A stretch of 64,000 bases of DNA from Bacilli bacterium (GTDB lineage Bacteria; Bacillota_I; Bacilli_A; RF39; UBA660), in assembly GCA_016283935.1 (NCBI GenBank), contig JAEENX010000007.1, forward strand, positions 77,123 to 141,122. Direction: 5' to 3'. Each line of letters starts with the position of its first letter. The first letter of the stretch is position 1. The notes beneath the pieces are model-generated. The model did not search any database. It saw nothing but the letters and a program-made list of their open reading frames with translations, and had not been told where the DNA came from. A program made the position numbers and the translations under genes. Below, one piece after another: positions 41,027-52,246 of this stretch.

Positions 41027-42649
41027 TTATCTGCTTTCTAATACATCCATTAAGTTAGGTACTATTTGTTTCTTTCTACTAACTACATCCTTAAGTAAGA
41101 AACCTTCTTCTATATGTTTAATACCAAATGCAGTAGCAACTAAATCTTCACATTTATGTGCATATAACACATTAGAATTATTAGTTAAGAAATTAGTTAC
41201 AAATAATACACATGCATCATAGTCATGGTTAGCTTGAACTCTATCTAACTCTTCTACTAGTTCATTTTCAATTCTTGCAAATTCTTTATAATCAGTGGTA
41301 AATACTTGACCTACTACCATATTTCTTTCATTTACAGTATAGATTTTGAAATCCTTGAAGATTATATCAGAAGGAGACATTCCTTCAATTGATACTCCAC
41401 TTTCAAGTAATTCTAAACCATACTTATTAATATTTAATTTAGCTATACGTGCTAATTCTTTAGCAACCATTTTATCTACTTCAGTAGTTGTTGGACTCTT
41501 TAACATAAGAGTATCTGAGATAATACCACTTAATAATAGTCCAGCAATATCTTTAGTAACCTTAATATTATTTTCTCTATATAAGAAGAATACTATAGTA
41601 CAACTTGATCCAACAGCCATATTTCTAAAATTAATTGGATTAGAAGTATTAATATCTCCTATATTATGATGATCTATAATTTCTAGAATATCAGCTTCAT
41701 ATAAACCATCTACTGATTGTCCAACCATGTTGTGATCAACTAATATAACTTTTTTCTTATTAGTTTCATGAGCATCAATAGTTCTTAACATTCCTAAACA
41801 AACATTATCACTATCAACAATTGGATAGTTAGTATGTTTTAATTTAGATGTTGCTTCAATAAAGTCTGTTAAATAATCATCTTTATTAAATGTAATAACT
41901 GATCCACCTCTTTTAATAGATTTAATTGGATTAGCTAAACATAATACTCTAGCAATCTTAAATGAAGATTTTGGAGTACATATTACATTTATATTATTTT
42001 CTTTAGCAATCTTCTTTTGTTCTTTAGTTAATTTCTTATCTTTAACTACAATTATTAATTTAACTTTACTAGTTAAAGCATAGCTAATGATAGAAGCTCT
42101 ATCACCTACTATAAGAATAGATTCATTATCTAAAGGAATATCTCTTATAAATGAAGCGTCATCGAATGTTGCAGCATGTGCATAACCTTCAATGACTTCA
42201 TCACATTTAATATATTCTTTAGATTCAAGAATATTAACTAAATCATCAAATGTTGTTGATATTTTAATTGATTCATTAAAGATCATTTCATTAGCGACTT
42301 CTTTTAATGAAACATATCCTGTTAACTTATTATCATCATCTACTAAAGGAATACCTGTAATACTATGCTTATTCATCATATTATAAGCATCTATAATAGG
42401 TTTATTTTCATTTATTAAATAATTCTTATGAAATTTAACATCTTTAATTTTAACTTTAACATCATTTAAATATTTAGGTTCTTCTAAATTAAATTTATCT
42501 AAAACAAATTTTGTTTCTGGATTAATTGGACTTAATATTCTAGGTTCTGCATTAAAACCTAATTTATTTTTTAAATTTGCATATGCAATAGAACTACATA
42601 CTGAATCAGTATCAGGGTTCTTATGACCAAATATATATATTTTATCCAT
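41027..42649 (-). CDS. Manganese-dependent inorganic pyrophosphatase with CBS/DRTGG insert
   Basis: FGHKNPDTDSVCSSIAYA, VDHNMVGQSVDG, IDHHNIGDI, SSCTIVF; CBS-like segments between. Confidence 0.93.
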   Translation of the reverse strand: MDKIYIFGHKNPDTDSVCSSIAYANLKNKLGFNAEPRILSPINPETKFVLDKFNLEEPKYLNDVKVKIKDVKFHKNYLINENKPIIDAYNMMNKHSITGIPLVDDDNKLTGYVSLKEVANEMIFNESIKISTTFDDLVNILESKEYIKCDEVIEGYAHAATFDDASFIRDIPLDNESILIVGDRASIISYALTSKVKLIIVVKDKKLTKEQKKIAKENNINVICTPKSSFKIARVLCLANPIKSIKRGGSVITFNKDDYLTDFIEATSKLKHTNYPIVDSDNVCLGMLRTIDAHETNKKKVILVDHNMVGQSVDGLYEADILEIIDHHNIGDINTSNPINFRNMAVGSSCTIVFFLYRENNIKVTKDIAGLLLSGIISDTLMLKSPTTTEVDKMVAKELARIAKLNINKYGLELLESGVSIEGMSPSDIIFKDFKIYTVNERNMVVGQVFTTDYKEFARIENELVEELDRVQANHDYDACVLFVTNFLTNNSNVLYAHKCEDLVATAFGIKHIEEGFLLKDVVSRKKQIVPNLMDVLESR

Positions 42650-42730
42650 GTTATCCCCTCCAATAACGTGTATAATTATAGCATAAAATAAAAAGATATA
42701 GAATACTTTTTTCTATATCTTTTCCTGTTC

Positions 42731-43051
42731 TTAAACTTCAATTAATTCATAATCATGGTTGCCGTTGATTATGTCTTCTTTATAAATTTTTGAGTTGCCT
42801 ATATTATTTTCTAAACTGTAGTTCTTTGCGCCTTCCATAGTAGCAAATACAGAATCTCTAAGTGAAATGCCGTCTTCACTTACCTCTGCTACACGATATA
42901 CACAATCAGATAAGCTATCTAATGTTTTTTGAATAATAGATATCTTACGATTATAGTATTTCTTGCTAGCTATCATAGCACTTTCTTCTGTCTTGAACAC
43001 TGGGTCTAGAACCATATCTAGGTCATCAATCTTCAATTGATATACGTTCAT
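42731..43051 (-). CDS. Hypothetical protein
   Basis: 106 aa ORF with GGAGAGG SD. Confidence 0.65.
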   Translation of the reverse strand: MNVYQLKIDDLDMVLDPVFKTEESAMIASKKYYNRKISIIQKTLDSLSDCVYRVAEVSEDGISLRDSVFATMEGAKNYSLENNIGNSKIYKEDIINGNHDYELIEV

Positions 43052-43209
43052 CTTTTACCTCTCCTTTTCTATTATAATTATATAATAAAAAGAGTATATT
43101 TTAATCCTTAAAAACATACTCTTTACAACAAAAAATTAACTTAATTTTATAAATAACGTTTTTATGTTATTTTTAAAAATGTTCGCTTTACATCATAAAA
43201 AAATCTAGC

Positions 43210-44001
43210 TTATTTGCTAGACTTTTTAGTTGTTGTTTTTGCAACTTTTTTAGTAGTAGAAGTTGCTTTTTTTGGTTCTTCTACTTTTGTTGTTGTATTC
43301 TTTTTAGCTGTTGTTTTTTTCTTAGCTTTACTATCGTGATGTTCTCTTACTTTCTTTTCTAAAGCAATTATTTCAGCTTCTTGTTTTTCTTCTTCTACTT
43401 TAGCAAGTTTTCTTTCATAAGATTTAATTTTCTTTTCTAAATCTAATCCATTATCAACAACTATATATAATACAATTGATATGATTGCAAATGGAATACC
43501 AATGAAATTATAACTTCCAAATGAATCATTTATTTTAATTATATCTCTTATAAGAGTAATAACTATAGGTTGAGTAAATAATAATATTAATGTAAGTGGT
43601 ACAGATTCTTTTAATATTTCTAAATTTTCTTTTGTATAAATATTTTCTAATATTAATGCTTTAAATATTCTAGAATATCCACCTATTACAAAGAATAGTA
43701 ATAAGAATGTAATTGAATCAGCAAATCCAATTCCAGATGCTGATACAATAGTATCTAATTTACCATATTTAACAATAGCTTCTAATATTTCATGAATATC
43801 ATTTCCTGTAATACTTCCAACCATTGTTGCAATTAATGTATTTGGCATAGCATCACCTTTAATTAAACTATATACAGTTAATCCTATTGTTTTACCTGCT
43901 GTAAATATAAATAAGAATAAACAAAAATACTTAATAATTAATAAAGAAACTTTACCAACATAATAAACTATTTTATTATTTCTAATATCCACTTTAACCA
44001 C
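43210..44001 (-). CDS. Polytopic membrane protein with Lys/Thr-rich C-terminal tail
   Basis: TM helices, then KAKKKTTAKKNTTTKVEEPKKATSTTKKVAKTTTKKSSK. Confidence 0.7.
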   Translation of the reverse strand: MVKVDIRNNKIVYYVGKVSLLIIKYFCLFLFIFTAGKTIGLTVYSLIKGDAMPNTLIATMVGSITGNDIHEILEAIVKYGKLDTIVSASGIGFADSITFLLLFFVIGGYSRIFKALILENIYTKENLEILKESVPLTLILLFTQPIVITLIRDIIKINDSFGSYNFIGIPFAIISIVLYIVVDNGLDLEKKIKSYERKLAKVEEEKQEAEIIALEKKVREHHDSKAKKKTTAKKNTTTKVEEPKKATSTTKKVAKTTTKKSSK

Positions 44002-44049
44002 CTATTTTCTATTTAAATAATATCATATTAAATATAAAAAGTGAAGATT

Positions 44050-46011
44050 TTACTCTTCACTTTTTATTTCAAAGATAATATCTCTTAATTCCATAGCTCT
44101 TTCAAAGTCTAAGTTCTTAGCAGCTTCTTTCATTTCTTTTTCTAAGTCAACTAATAACTTATCTTTATCTTTCTTAGATAATTTATTATTTTCAGCTTTA
44201 ATAGCATTATCTTCTTCAGAAGTATTAGAAATAAGATCTCTAATTTCTTTAATAATTGTTTTAGGTACTATACCATGTTCTTTATTATATTTATCTTGAA
44301 TGCTTCTACGTCTTTCAGTTTCTTCAATAGCTGTTTTCATGCTATCTGAAATAGTATCAGCATACATGATAACTTCACCATTTTCATTACGAGCAGCACG
44401 TCCAATTATTTGGATAAGTGATCTATCACTTCTTAAGAATCCTTGTTTATCTGCATCCATGATAGCTATCAATGATACTTCAGGTAAATCAATACCTTCT
44501 CTTAATAGATTAATACCTACTAATACATCATATTTACCTAATCTTAATTCTCTTAATATTTTCATTCTTTCTAAAGTTTTAACTTCTGAATGTAAGTATG
44601 CAACTTTAATACCTATATTCTTTAAATATGATGTTAGTTCTTCAGCCATTCTTATTGTAAGAGTTGTTATTAATACTCTTTCATTCTTTTCTATTCTAAT
44701 ATTTATTTCATTTATTAAATCATCAATTTGACCTTCAGTTTTTCTTACTTCAATCTTTGGATCTAATAAACCAGTTGGTCTAATGATTTGTTCAGTAACT
44801 TTATTATTAACAAGTTCCATTTCATAGTCACCTGGTGTTGCAGATACATATATTGTTTGATTTAACTTCTTTTCAAATTCATCAAATTGAAGAGGTCTAT
44901 TATCTAATGCACTTGGTAATCTAAAACCATATTCTACTAATGTAGTTTTACGCATTCTATCACCATTATACATACCTCTTACTTGAGGAATAGTAACATG
45001 TGATTCATCTACTATAAGTAAGAAATCTTTAGGAAAGAAATCAATAAGTGTAGAAGGAGTTTCTCCTTCTCCTCTTAATGCTAAATGTCTTGAATAGTTT
45101 TCAATACCATGACAGAAACCAGTTTCTTTTAACATTTCTATATCATAAGTACATCTTTCTCTTAATCTTTGTTCTTCAAGATGTTTATTATTCTCTTTAA
45201 AGTATTCTAATCTTTCTTTTAACTCTTCTTCTATTCTTCTAATAGATTCATCTATTTTATCTTTATTAGTAACAAAGTGAGTTGCTGGGAATAACATAGC
45301 AGTTTTCTTTTGTTGAATAATGCTTCCTGTTAATACATCAAATTCAACTATTCTATCTATTTCATCACCAAATAATTCCACTCTTATACCATTTTTCTTT
45401 TCGGAAGAAGGAACTATATCAATAGTGTCTCCTTTAGATCTAAAAGTACCACGGTGAAAATCTAATTCATTTCTTTCATATCCCATATCTACTAATCTAC
45501 CTAAGATATATTCCTTACTTTTTTCATCACCTGTACATAAAACTAAAGCTTCTTTTTCATAATCTGCTTTATCACCTAATCCATATATACAAGATACAGA
45601 TGAAACAATAATAGTATCATCTCTAGTCAATAAAGATTCTGTAGCAGCATGTCTAAGTTCATCTATTTCATCATTTATAGATGCATCTTTTTCTATATAA
45701 GTATCACTTTGAGGAACATATGCTTCTGGTTGATAATAATCATAATATGATACAAAATATTCTACTCTATTATCAGGAAATAATTCTTTCATTTCAGCAT
45801 ATAATTGACCAGCAAGTGTTTTATTATGCGCAAGTATTAAAGTTGGTTTATTTACTTTAGCTATTACATTAGCCATGGTAAATGTTTTACCTGTTCCAGT
45901 TGCACCAAGTAATACTTGACTCTTTTTACCTTCTTCAATACCTTTAACCAATTCATCAATTGCAGTTATTTGATCTCCTGCAGGTTCATATTTAGAAACC
46001 AACTTAAACAT
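44050..46011 (-). CDS. uvrB: Excinuclease ABC subunit B
   Basis: [58 protein letters not shown]-terminal UVR motif. Confidence 0.99.
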   Translation of the reverse strand: MFKLVSKYEPAGDQITAIDELVKGIEEGKKSQVLLGATGTGKTFTMANVIAKVNKPTLILAHNKTLAGQLYAEMKELFPDNRVEYFVSYYDYYQPEAYVPQSDTYIEKDASINDEIDELRHAATESLLTRDDTIIVSSVSCIYGLGDKADYEKEALVLCTGDEKSKEYILGRLVDMGYERNELDFHRGTFRSKGDTIDIVPSSEKKNGIRVELFGDEIDRIVEFDVLTGSIIQQKKTAMLFPATHFVTNKDKIDESIRRIEEELKERLEYFKENNKHLEEQRLRERCTYDIEMLKETGFCHGIENYSRHLALRGEGETPSTLIDFFPKDFLLIVDESHVTIPQVRGMYNGDRMRKTTLVEYGFRLPSALDNRPLQFDEFEKKLNQTIYVSATPGDYEMELVNNKVTEQIIRPTGLLDPKIEVRKTEGQIDDLINEINIRIEKNERVLITTLTIRMAEELTSYLKNIGIKVAYLHSEVKTLERMKILRELRLGKYDVLVGINLLREGIDLPEVSLIAIMDADKQGFLRSDRSLIQIIGRAARNENGEVIMYADTISDSMKTAIEETERRRSIQDKYNKEHGIVPKTIIKEIRDLISNTSEEDNAIKAENNKLSKKDKDKLLVDLEKEMKEAAKNLDFERAMELRDIIFEIKSEE

Positions 46012-46065
46012 ATTATTCCTCCTCTCATGCTTGTATTATAGCATTAAAAAAGTAAGATATCTATC

Positions 46066-46824
46066 TTACTTTTTTGTATATGTTAATACTGCATCATTAG
46101 AATTACCACTTTCAAATTCATATGAATTCAAATAATATCCATGTAATGCTAATAATATATCTGATACTCTAAATCCTTCTGTATCTAATGGTGTATTACC
46201 AGAATAAGAATATATATATAATAATTGTAATATTCCATCATCATTTAAATGTCTACAAAATTGTTCAAAATTCATTCTTATAAAATCTCTTAAAGGAATA
46301 TTTCCTCTAAATTGATTACAATATTGTAATACATTAGATAATATCATTCTATCGTATTTGTTATCACCTAATACATTATCCATATCAAATATACTACCAT
46401 GAACATATTTAATAGATATATTATCTAATTTTTCTTTTAATGATTGATATGATTCTTCATCTTTCATATATGGACACATACTTTTTAAGGCAAAAGGTCC
46501 AAATAATTCATCTTTATCATATACAAATTCTCTAGATGAAGTTATTAATCTATATAATTCAGATGGTGTATTAGTTTTATGAACAGCATCTATTTTATAT
46601 AATAAATAATCTAAAGTTTGTTCACTTATATCAATTAAAGTTATATCTTTTGAGCCATATAAACAAGCAGATAACACTTGGTCAATTGATGAACCAACTG
46701 TTAAGACAGACTTGTTTTCCATATCCATTTTATTCATATATCCAGTTATTGACTCAGTTGTGAATGGATATATCTTATTAACAAAATCAGCCAAAATTTT
46801 CATGTCCCCTTTGTAAAAACTCAA
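46066..46824 (-). CDS. SAM-methyltransferase-like protein (DUF3419-like)
   Basis: SVLTVGSSIDQVLSACLYGSKDITLIDIS Rossmann-type motif. Confidence 0.6.
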   Translation of the reverse strand: MSFYKGDMKILADFVNKIYPFTTESITGYMNKMDMENKSVLTVGSSIDQVLSACLYGSKDITLIDISEQTLDYLLYKIDAVHKTNTPSELYRLITSSREFVYDKDELFGPFALKSMCPYMKDEESYQSLKEKLDNISIKYVHGSIFDMDNVLGDNKYDRMILSNVLQYCNQFRGNIPLRDFIRMNFEQFCRHLNDDGILQLLYIYSYSGNTPLDTEGFRVSDILLALHGYYLNSYEFESGNSNDAVLTYTKK

Positions 46825-46905
46825 ACAAACGAATCATAGTATAACAAAAAAAATTATACATTTCAAATTACACTAAAAATGTTATAATAACTTCAGGTGT
46901 TTTAT

Positions 46906-47658
46906 ATGAATGAAAAAGAATTAGTAGAATATTACAATAAACACAATGAAGATAAAAGATTAAAAACTAAACATGCAAATATAGAATTTATAACTGCTAT
47001 GAAATATATACATGAGTATATTAAAGAAGGAAATTCTATATTAGATGTAGGTGCAGGAACTGGAGCTTACTCTATTCCATTAAGAGATGAAGGATATGAT
47101 GTTACTGCAGTAGAATTAGTTAAGCAAAATCTTAAATATATGGAAAAAGCTAATATAAACTGTTATCAAGGATCAGCAGTAAATTTATCTAAATTTAAAG
47201 ATAATTCATTTGATATAGTTTTATTATTTGGTCCTATGTATCATCTATTAACCATGGATGAAAAATTAAAAGCTTTAGAAGAAGCTAAAAGAGTTTCTAA
47301 AAAATATATTTTTATATCTTATTGTATGAATGAATTTGCTCTTATATATCATGGTTTCATGGAAGGATATATTAAAGATGATTTAAATAATATAGATGAT
47401 AATTTTAAGATATTAAAAGACAACAATAATCTATATTCATATGTTAGATTAGAAGATATTAATTATTTAAAAGATAAATGTAATTTAAAAAGAGTTAAAA
47501 TCATTAATCAAGATGGTCCAACAGAATATATTAAAAAGATTGTTAATAATATGGATGATGAGCAATATGAATTGTTCATAAGATATCATTTATCAACATG
47601 TGAAAGACCTGAACTATTAGGTGCAGGTAGACATATTTTAGATATATTAGAAAAATAA
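46906..47658 (+). CDS. Class I SAM-dependent methyltransferase
   Basis: ILDVGAGTGAYSIPLRDEGYDVTAVEL; AGGTG SD before ATG at 46906. Confidence 0.88.
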   Translation: MNEKELVEYYNKHNEDKRLKTKHANIEFITAMKYIHEYIKEGNSILDVGAGTGAYSIPLRDEGYDVTAVELVKQNLKYMEKANINCYQGSAVNLSKFKDNSFDIVLLFGPMYHLLTMDEKLKALEEAKRVSKKYIFISYCMNEFALIYHGFMEGYIKDDLNNIDDNFKILKDNNNLYSYVRLEDINYLKDKCNLKRVKIINQDGPTEYIKKIVNNMDDEQYELFIRYHLSTCERPELLGAGRHILDILEK

Positions 47659-47721
47659 CATAATCTATTTAGATTATGCTTTTTTTATGTTATTATATTT
47701 TTATAATAAAGGGTTGTTAAT

Positions 47722-49065
47722 ATGATAAGAAAATTTTTAGACTCAACTATGTTTTATATTATATCAATAATTATAATAGCTATATTAATAACCTTATTAG
47801 CTTTAAAAATGTATACTAATAAAACAATGATTAATTTAGATTTAGTAGAAATATCATATGAGAATAAAATAAATAAAAATGGCGAATATCATGTAACAAT
47901 TTCTTTTGAAGATGACAAACCAACTTATTGTTCTATAAATGGAATACATTATAAAGAGATAAAGGATTGTAACTTTGATTTAAAACCTGGTAATTATACT
48001 TTATATTTAAAACAAGAAGATCAAACATATAAAAAGAAATTTGATGTTGTTTCTAATATAGTTGGAGAATTTTCCTCTACCCTAGATAGAGTACCAACTT
48101 ATTATCTTGCTTTAAATGGAACTAAAAAAATGCATTATGAATTTAAATATGATGAAGATTTTAATAAAACAGTTTCATACGAAATAGAAGATTCTTCAAT
48201 TATATCTATAGAAAATGATACTATTAAAGGATTAAAAAAAGGAACTACTACTTTTACTGCAACATTATTAGATGGAAATAATAAAACATATACTGTTCAA
48301 GTTACTGATTTAATTCAACCATTCTCCCCTAACAATGATAAACCATATTTACCATGTGGAAGATATTCAGAAGAAGAAGCAGACCTTTTAGATAAAATAT
48401 TAGAATCACGTATACAAGAAGCTGGAGATGGAACAAGAGGTGCTGTACTAGCAGCAGCAAGATTCCTAAGTATGGAACTTCCATACTCTATTCGTTACTT
48501 TAATGAAAATGGTAGATTACAAGGACATGGTAGACCAATGATAGATGGTGAAGGAAGATATTATCATAAAGGATTATATTTAAGTACTAAGAAATATAAA
48601 GATATATCTAAATCTACTGCAACTGGACCTAAAATGTGGGGATGCCAAATATATGATCAATTTATTTCTAAAATGAATATGAATGGATTTACTTGTTCAG
48701 GATTTGTTACATGGGCTATGTATAATGGTGGATATGATGTTGGAGATGTAGGTGCTGGTGATTTTGCTCAATACAATGATGATTTATCAGATATGGGACC
48801 TCATCATCAAATAACAACAGAATACATGACAAATGGTAATTTCAAACCTGGAGACTTCATTGGAAGAAATGGACATGCTGCACTTATAATTGGTGTTGAT
48901 GAAAACTATGTTTATACTGCTGAATCATTACCAGCTAAATTAAAAGTATATACTTATGAAAGATATCATGGAATTGTAAAAGATGATAATCTAACTTATG
49001 TAATCGAAATGTCAGATATATATCCAAATGGTGATGGATTCTGGACATGGATGTGGAACGATTAA
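47722..49065 (+). CDS. Membrane-anchored NlpC/P60-like cysteine peptidase with N-terminal Ig-like region
   Basis: N-terminal TM; GFTCSGFVTWAMYNGGYD, KPGDFIGRNGHAALIIGVDENYVYTAES. Confidence 0.75.
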   Translation: MIRKFLDSTMFYIISIIIIAILITLLALKMYTNKTMINLDLVEISYENKINKNGEYHVTISFEDDKPTYCSINGIHYKEIKDCNFDLKPGNYTLYLKQEDQTYKKKFDVVSNIVGEFSSTLDRVPTYYLALNGTKKMHYEFKYDEDFNKTVSYEIEDSSIISIENDTIKGLKKGTTTFTATLLDGNNKTYTVQVTDLIQPFSPNNDKPYLPCGRYSEEEADLLDKILESRIQEAGDGTRGAVLAAARFLSMELPYSIRYFNENGRLQGHGRPMIDGEGRYYHKGLYLSTKKYKDISKSTATGPKMWGCQIYDQFISKMNMNGFTCSGFVTWAMYNGGYDVGDVGAGDFAQYNDDLSDMGPHHQITTEYMTNGNFKPGDFIGRNGHAALIIGVDENYVYTAESLPAKLKVYTYERYHGIVKDDNLTYVIEMSDIYPNGDGFWTWMWND

Positions 49066-49090
49066 AAAAAGAGACTTAATAGTCTCTTTT

Positions 49091-50545
49091 TTAATTATTT
49101 ATTCCATGATGTACAATTGGTCCATTTATATCTAATGTTCCAAATTTATAACCATTATTAGTCATATATCTTAACATATCATCTAAAGCATTTAATGTAC
49201 TTTTCTTTATATCATGCATTAATATAACTGGTTTAGATGAATTCTTAATACCTCTTATTACATTATTATATACTTGTGTACTATTAGCACCAGCAGCATC
49301 ATTTGAATCTACATTCCAATCAAAATATTGATATCCATCTTGTTGCATTACTTGTGTTAATGTTGTCATGATTCCTTTTTGATGTCCTCTTGAAACAGTA
49401 TTTGAAGAACCTCCTGGGAATCTAAATATATTAGTTCTCTTTCCAGTTTGTTGTTCAATTATATCATTCATAGCATTAAAGTCATTTTTATATGCTTCTA
49501 CTGAATTATATATATTCCAATTATGAGTTAATGAATGAACAGCAACTGTATGTCCTCTTCTTGCTTCTTCTCCAATTAACCATTGATAATTAGGAAATTG
49601 ATTAGTAACAAAGAATGTTGCTTTAGCATTATATTTATCTAATATATCTAGAAATTGTTTTGTATATCCGCCTGGTCCATCATCAAATGTTAAATAAACA
49701 ACTTTACCATTTCCTGGTTTATCAGTTTCAACATTTATAACAGGTTCAGTTTTTTTAGTAACATTTATAGTTCTAGTTTCACTTATATTATATTTTTCAT
49801 TTTTATATGTTAATACATAAGACCCTAATGTATTTGTATCAACAGTTCCTTCTACTTTAATTTCTTCATTTGGTAATTCTATTCCACATCCTGTATATAC
49901 TTTAGCACCAGCATCTACAAATGAATTACCTTGATATATTGTTTGAGTTGAATAACCATTTAATACTATTTTATTTTTAGGTTCTTCTTCATCCTTTATA
50001 GGAATAGATACTTCTGATTTATTACCATACGAATCTACAACACTTATTAAGTATTCAGAACCTAAATCTTTCTTTTCTATCTTATCTAATAAGTCTGAAT
50101 CATAATTATCTGTTACTTTTATAGTAGGTTCTTTTGAAATTGCTTTTGAACAAAAATTTCTAGTTAATTCTTTTTCTTCAACTTCAATTATAGGTTTACT
50201 CTTATCACCTACTTCAATATTTCTAGTAAGTTTATAATTTTTACCATCTACTACTACATCATATTCATATATATAATTTCCGAATTGTGATGTATCAACA
50301 TTAGTATTTTCTTTTACTTCATATTTCACTTCTTTACCATGTCGATTAACTATAATACCAGGATCATTATAATCTTCATTTATATTAGCAATTAAATTTG
50401 TATCACCTTTTAATTCTACAGTAACTTTATTTAAATTATTATTAATTCCAAATATAGTTAAACAATTAACAATAATAACAATTAATATACCTGTGATAAC
50501 AAATACTTTATATAATTCACTTGCTCTCATTTTATGTACTAACAT
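49091..50545 (-). CDS. Polysaccharide deacetylase with DUF5011-type Ig-like repeats
   Basis: VYLTFDDGPGGYTKQFLDILDKYNAKATFFVTNQ, VAVHSLTHNW, FRFPGGSSN; N-terminal TM; DPGIIVN / DAGAKVYTG repeats. Confidence 0.93.
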   Translation of the reverse strand: MLVHKMRASELYKVFVITGILIVIIVNCLTIFGINNNLNKVTVELKGDTNLIANINEDYNDPGIIVNRHGKEVKYEVKENTNVDTSQFGNYIYEYDVVVDGKNYKLTRNIEVGDKSKPIIEVEEKELTRNFCSKAISKEPTIKVTDNYDSDLLDKIEKKDLGSEYLISVVDSYGNKSEVSIPIKDEEEPKNKIVLNGYSTQTIYQGNSFVDAGAKVYTGCGIELPNEEIKVEGTVDTNTLGSYVLTYKNEKYNISETRTINVTKKTEPVINVETDKPGNGKVVYLTFDDGPGGYTKQFLDILDKYNAKATFFVTNQFPNYQWLIGEEARRGHTVAVHSLTHNWNIYNSVEAYKNDFNAMNDIIEQQTGKRTNIFRFPGGSSNTVSRGHQKGIMTTLTQVMQQDGYQYFDWNVDSNDAAGANSTQVYNNVIRGIKNSSKPVILMHDIKKSTLNALDDMLRYMTNNGYKFGTLDINGPIVHHGINN

Positions 50546-50670
50546 TTTAATCACCTTATCAAATAAAATTATATCACTTATATATTTTTAATCCCATACT
50601 TAATGCTATTTTTTTACTATTTTAAATATATATATGGTATAATAATACTTGTTTAGGGAGGACGAATAGA

Positions 50671-51699
50671 ATGAAAAAAAATATCAATTTAATCATTATT
50701 GCTATACTAGCTATTGCTGTAATTTGTGAAACAATTTATATTGCATCTGGTAAAGCAAACATGATTCCAAAATTAGAAAATGGAGAGGAAGCAATCGTTG
50801 AATTAAATGATGGTACTAAATATTCAGCTACTGAAATTTGGAATGAAATTAAATTAAGTAATGGTTTAACAAATTTACTTGATAAAGTAGATTCAAAAAT
50901 TTTAGAAGAAGAATATAAAGATGCTCAAGCAGATATTAATACATATATGCAAACAGCAGAATTATCAATCAAAGCTCAATACAAAGATGATAATGGAAAC
51001 TATGATGAAAAAGCATTAACAGATGCATTACAAAATTATGGTTATTCATCATTAGATGCATATTTAAAAACTGTTAAATCTAATTATTTAACAAATAAAG
51101 CTGCTACTGATTATGCTAAAACATTATTAACAGATTCAGAAATTAAAGCATACTATAAATCAGATATTAAACCTGATTTAACTGGTGTACATATTTTAGT
51201 GAAACCAACTGCTACTGATGATGCATCAGTTGCTGCTGCTAAAACTAAAGCTGAAGAAATTATTAAAGATATTAACAAAAAAGTTCAAACTGGTATGAAG
51301 ATTGAAGATGCTTTCAAAACATATGATGAAGATTCAGACGATGCTACATTATATCAAGATTTAGGAACATTCAACTATGCTGATATGGTTGAAGATTTCT
51401 CTAAAGCTGCATATGATTTAAAAGAAGGACAAATGTCTAAAACTCCAGTTAAAACTTCATATGGATATCATGTAATCTTAATTACTAAAGTTGGTGAAAA
51501 GAAATCTTTAGATGATGTTAAAGAAGAAATTAAAACAAAATTAGCTGAAAAGAAAGTTGAAAATGATTCAACTATTTCTATTACAGCTATGGATAAATTA
51601 AGAGAAAAATATGGTATGAAGATTATTGATTCTGAATTATCAGAAAGATATAAGAGATATATTAATTATCAATTAAATCAAAAATCTAGTAACCAATAA
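50671..51699 (+). CDS. PrsA/SurA-like parvulin peptidyl-prolyl isomerase
   Basis: N-terminal TM; GVHILVK...F..YDEDSDDATLYQDLGTFNYADMVEDFSKAAYDLKEGQMS..PVKTSYGYHVI. Confidence 0.92.
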   Translation: MKKNINLIIIAILAIAVICETIYIASGKANMIPKLENGEEAIVELNDGTKYSATEIWNEIKLSNGLTNLLDKVDSKILEEEYKDAQADINTYMQTAELSIKAQYKDDNGNYDEKALTDALQNYGYSSLDAYLKTVKSNYLTNKAATDYAKTLLTDSEIKAYYKSDIKPDLTGVHILVKPTATDDASVAAAKTKAEEIIKDINKKVQTGMKIEDAFKTYDEDSDDATLYQDLGTFNYADMVEDFSKAAYDLKEGQMSKTPVKTSYGYHVILITKVGEKKSLDDVKEEIKTKLAEKKVENDSTISITAMDKLREKYGMKIIDSELSERYKRYINYQLNQKSSNQ

Positions 51700-51709
51700 A
51701 AAAGAAGGT

Positions 51710-52246
51710 TTAAAACCTTCTTTTTTTATGTCTTGCTAATGCTAATATTTGATTATATTTATCTTTCCAATTATCATTTTCTTTAAATAGTAATGTATCA
51801 ATGCCATATGATTTAATATCATCTAAATTCATTTGAGTATCATCTATATGTAAATCAATACCATGTTTTTTACAAGTCTCACCTTTATATCTTGCATCTA
51901 ATATTAATTCATCAAATGTTAATAATTGACTCTTTAATGATTTTAAAGATACTAGTCTTTGATTTTCCGGTCTAGCAGTTACAACTTTAATTACATGACC
52001 ATTTAATTTTAATTTATATAAAGCTTCTTTTGCATAGTCTTTAGCTACTGCTCTTTCAGCTATTTTAGTTCTATATAAATCCCAAAATTGTCTAATATAG
52101 AAATCATTCCATCCTGTATTAATATTATCTGGTACATTTGACGTATAATTTCCTAAATCATATAAATTATAATACTCTTCCCAAGCTTTAATAATCTCTG
52201 ATTTAGAATCTAATAATGTATCATCTATATCTATACCTATAACCAT
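51710..52246 (-). CDS. HAD-superfamily 5'-nucleotidase-like (NT5C type)
   Basis: IGIDIDDTLLDS, VVTARPENQ, DLHIDDTQMN. Confidence 0.85.
   Translation of the reverse strand: MVIGIDIDDTLLDSKSEIIKAWEEYYNLYDLGNYTSNVPDNINTGWNDFYIRQFWDLYRTKIAERAVAKDYAKEALYKLKLNGHVIKVVTARPENQRLVSLKSLKSQLLTFDELILDARYKGETCKKHGIDLHIDDTQMNLDDIKSYGIDTLLFKENDNWKDKYNQILALARHKKRRF

Noticed and set aside
40853-41041. 62-aa plus-strand ORF
   Set aside because: Antisense to the ncRNA promoter, the terminator and the pyrophosphatase end; no RBS.
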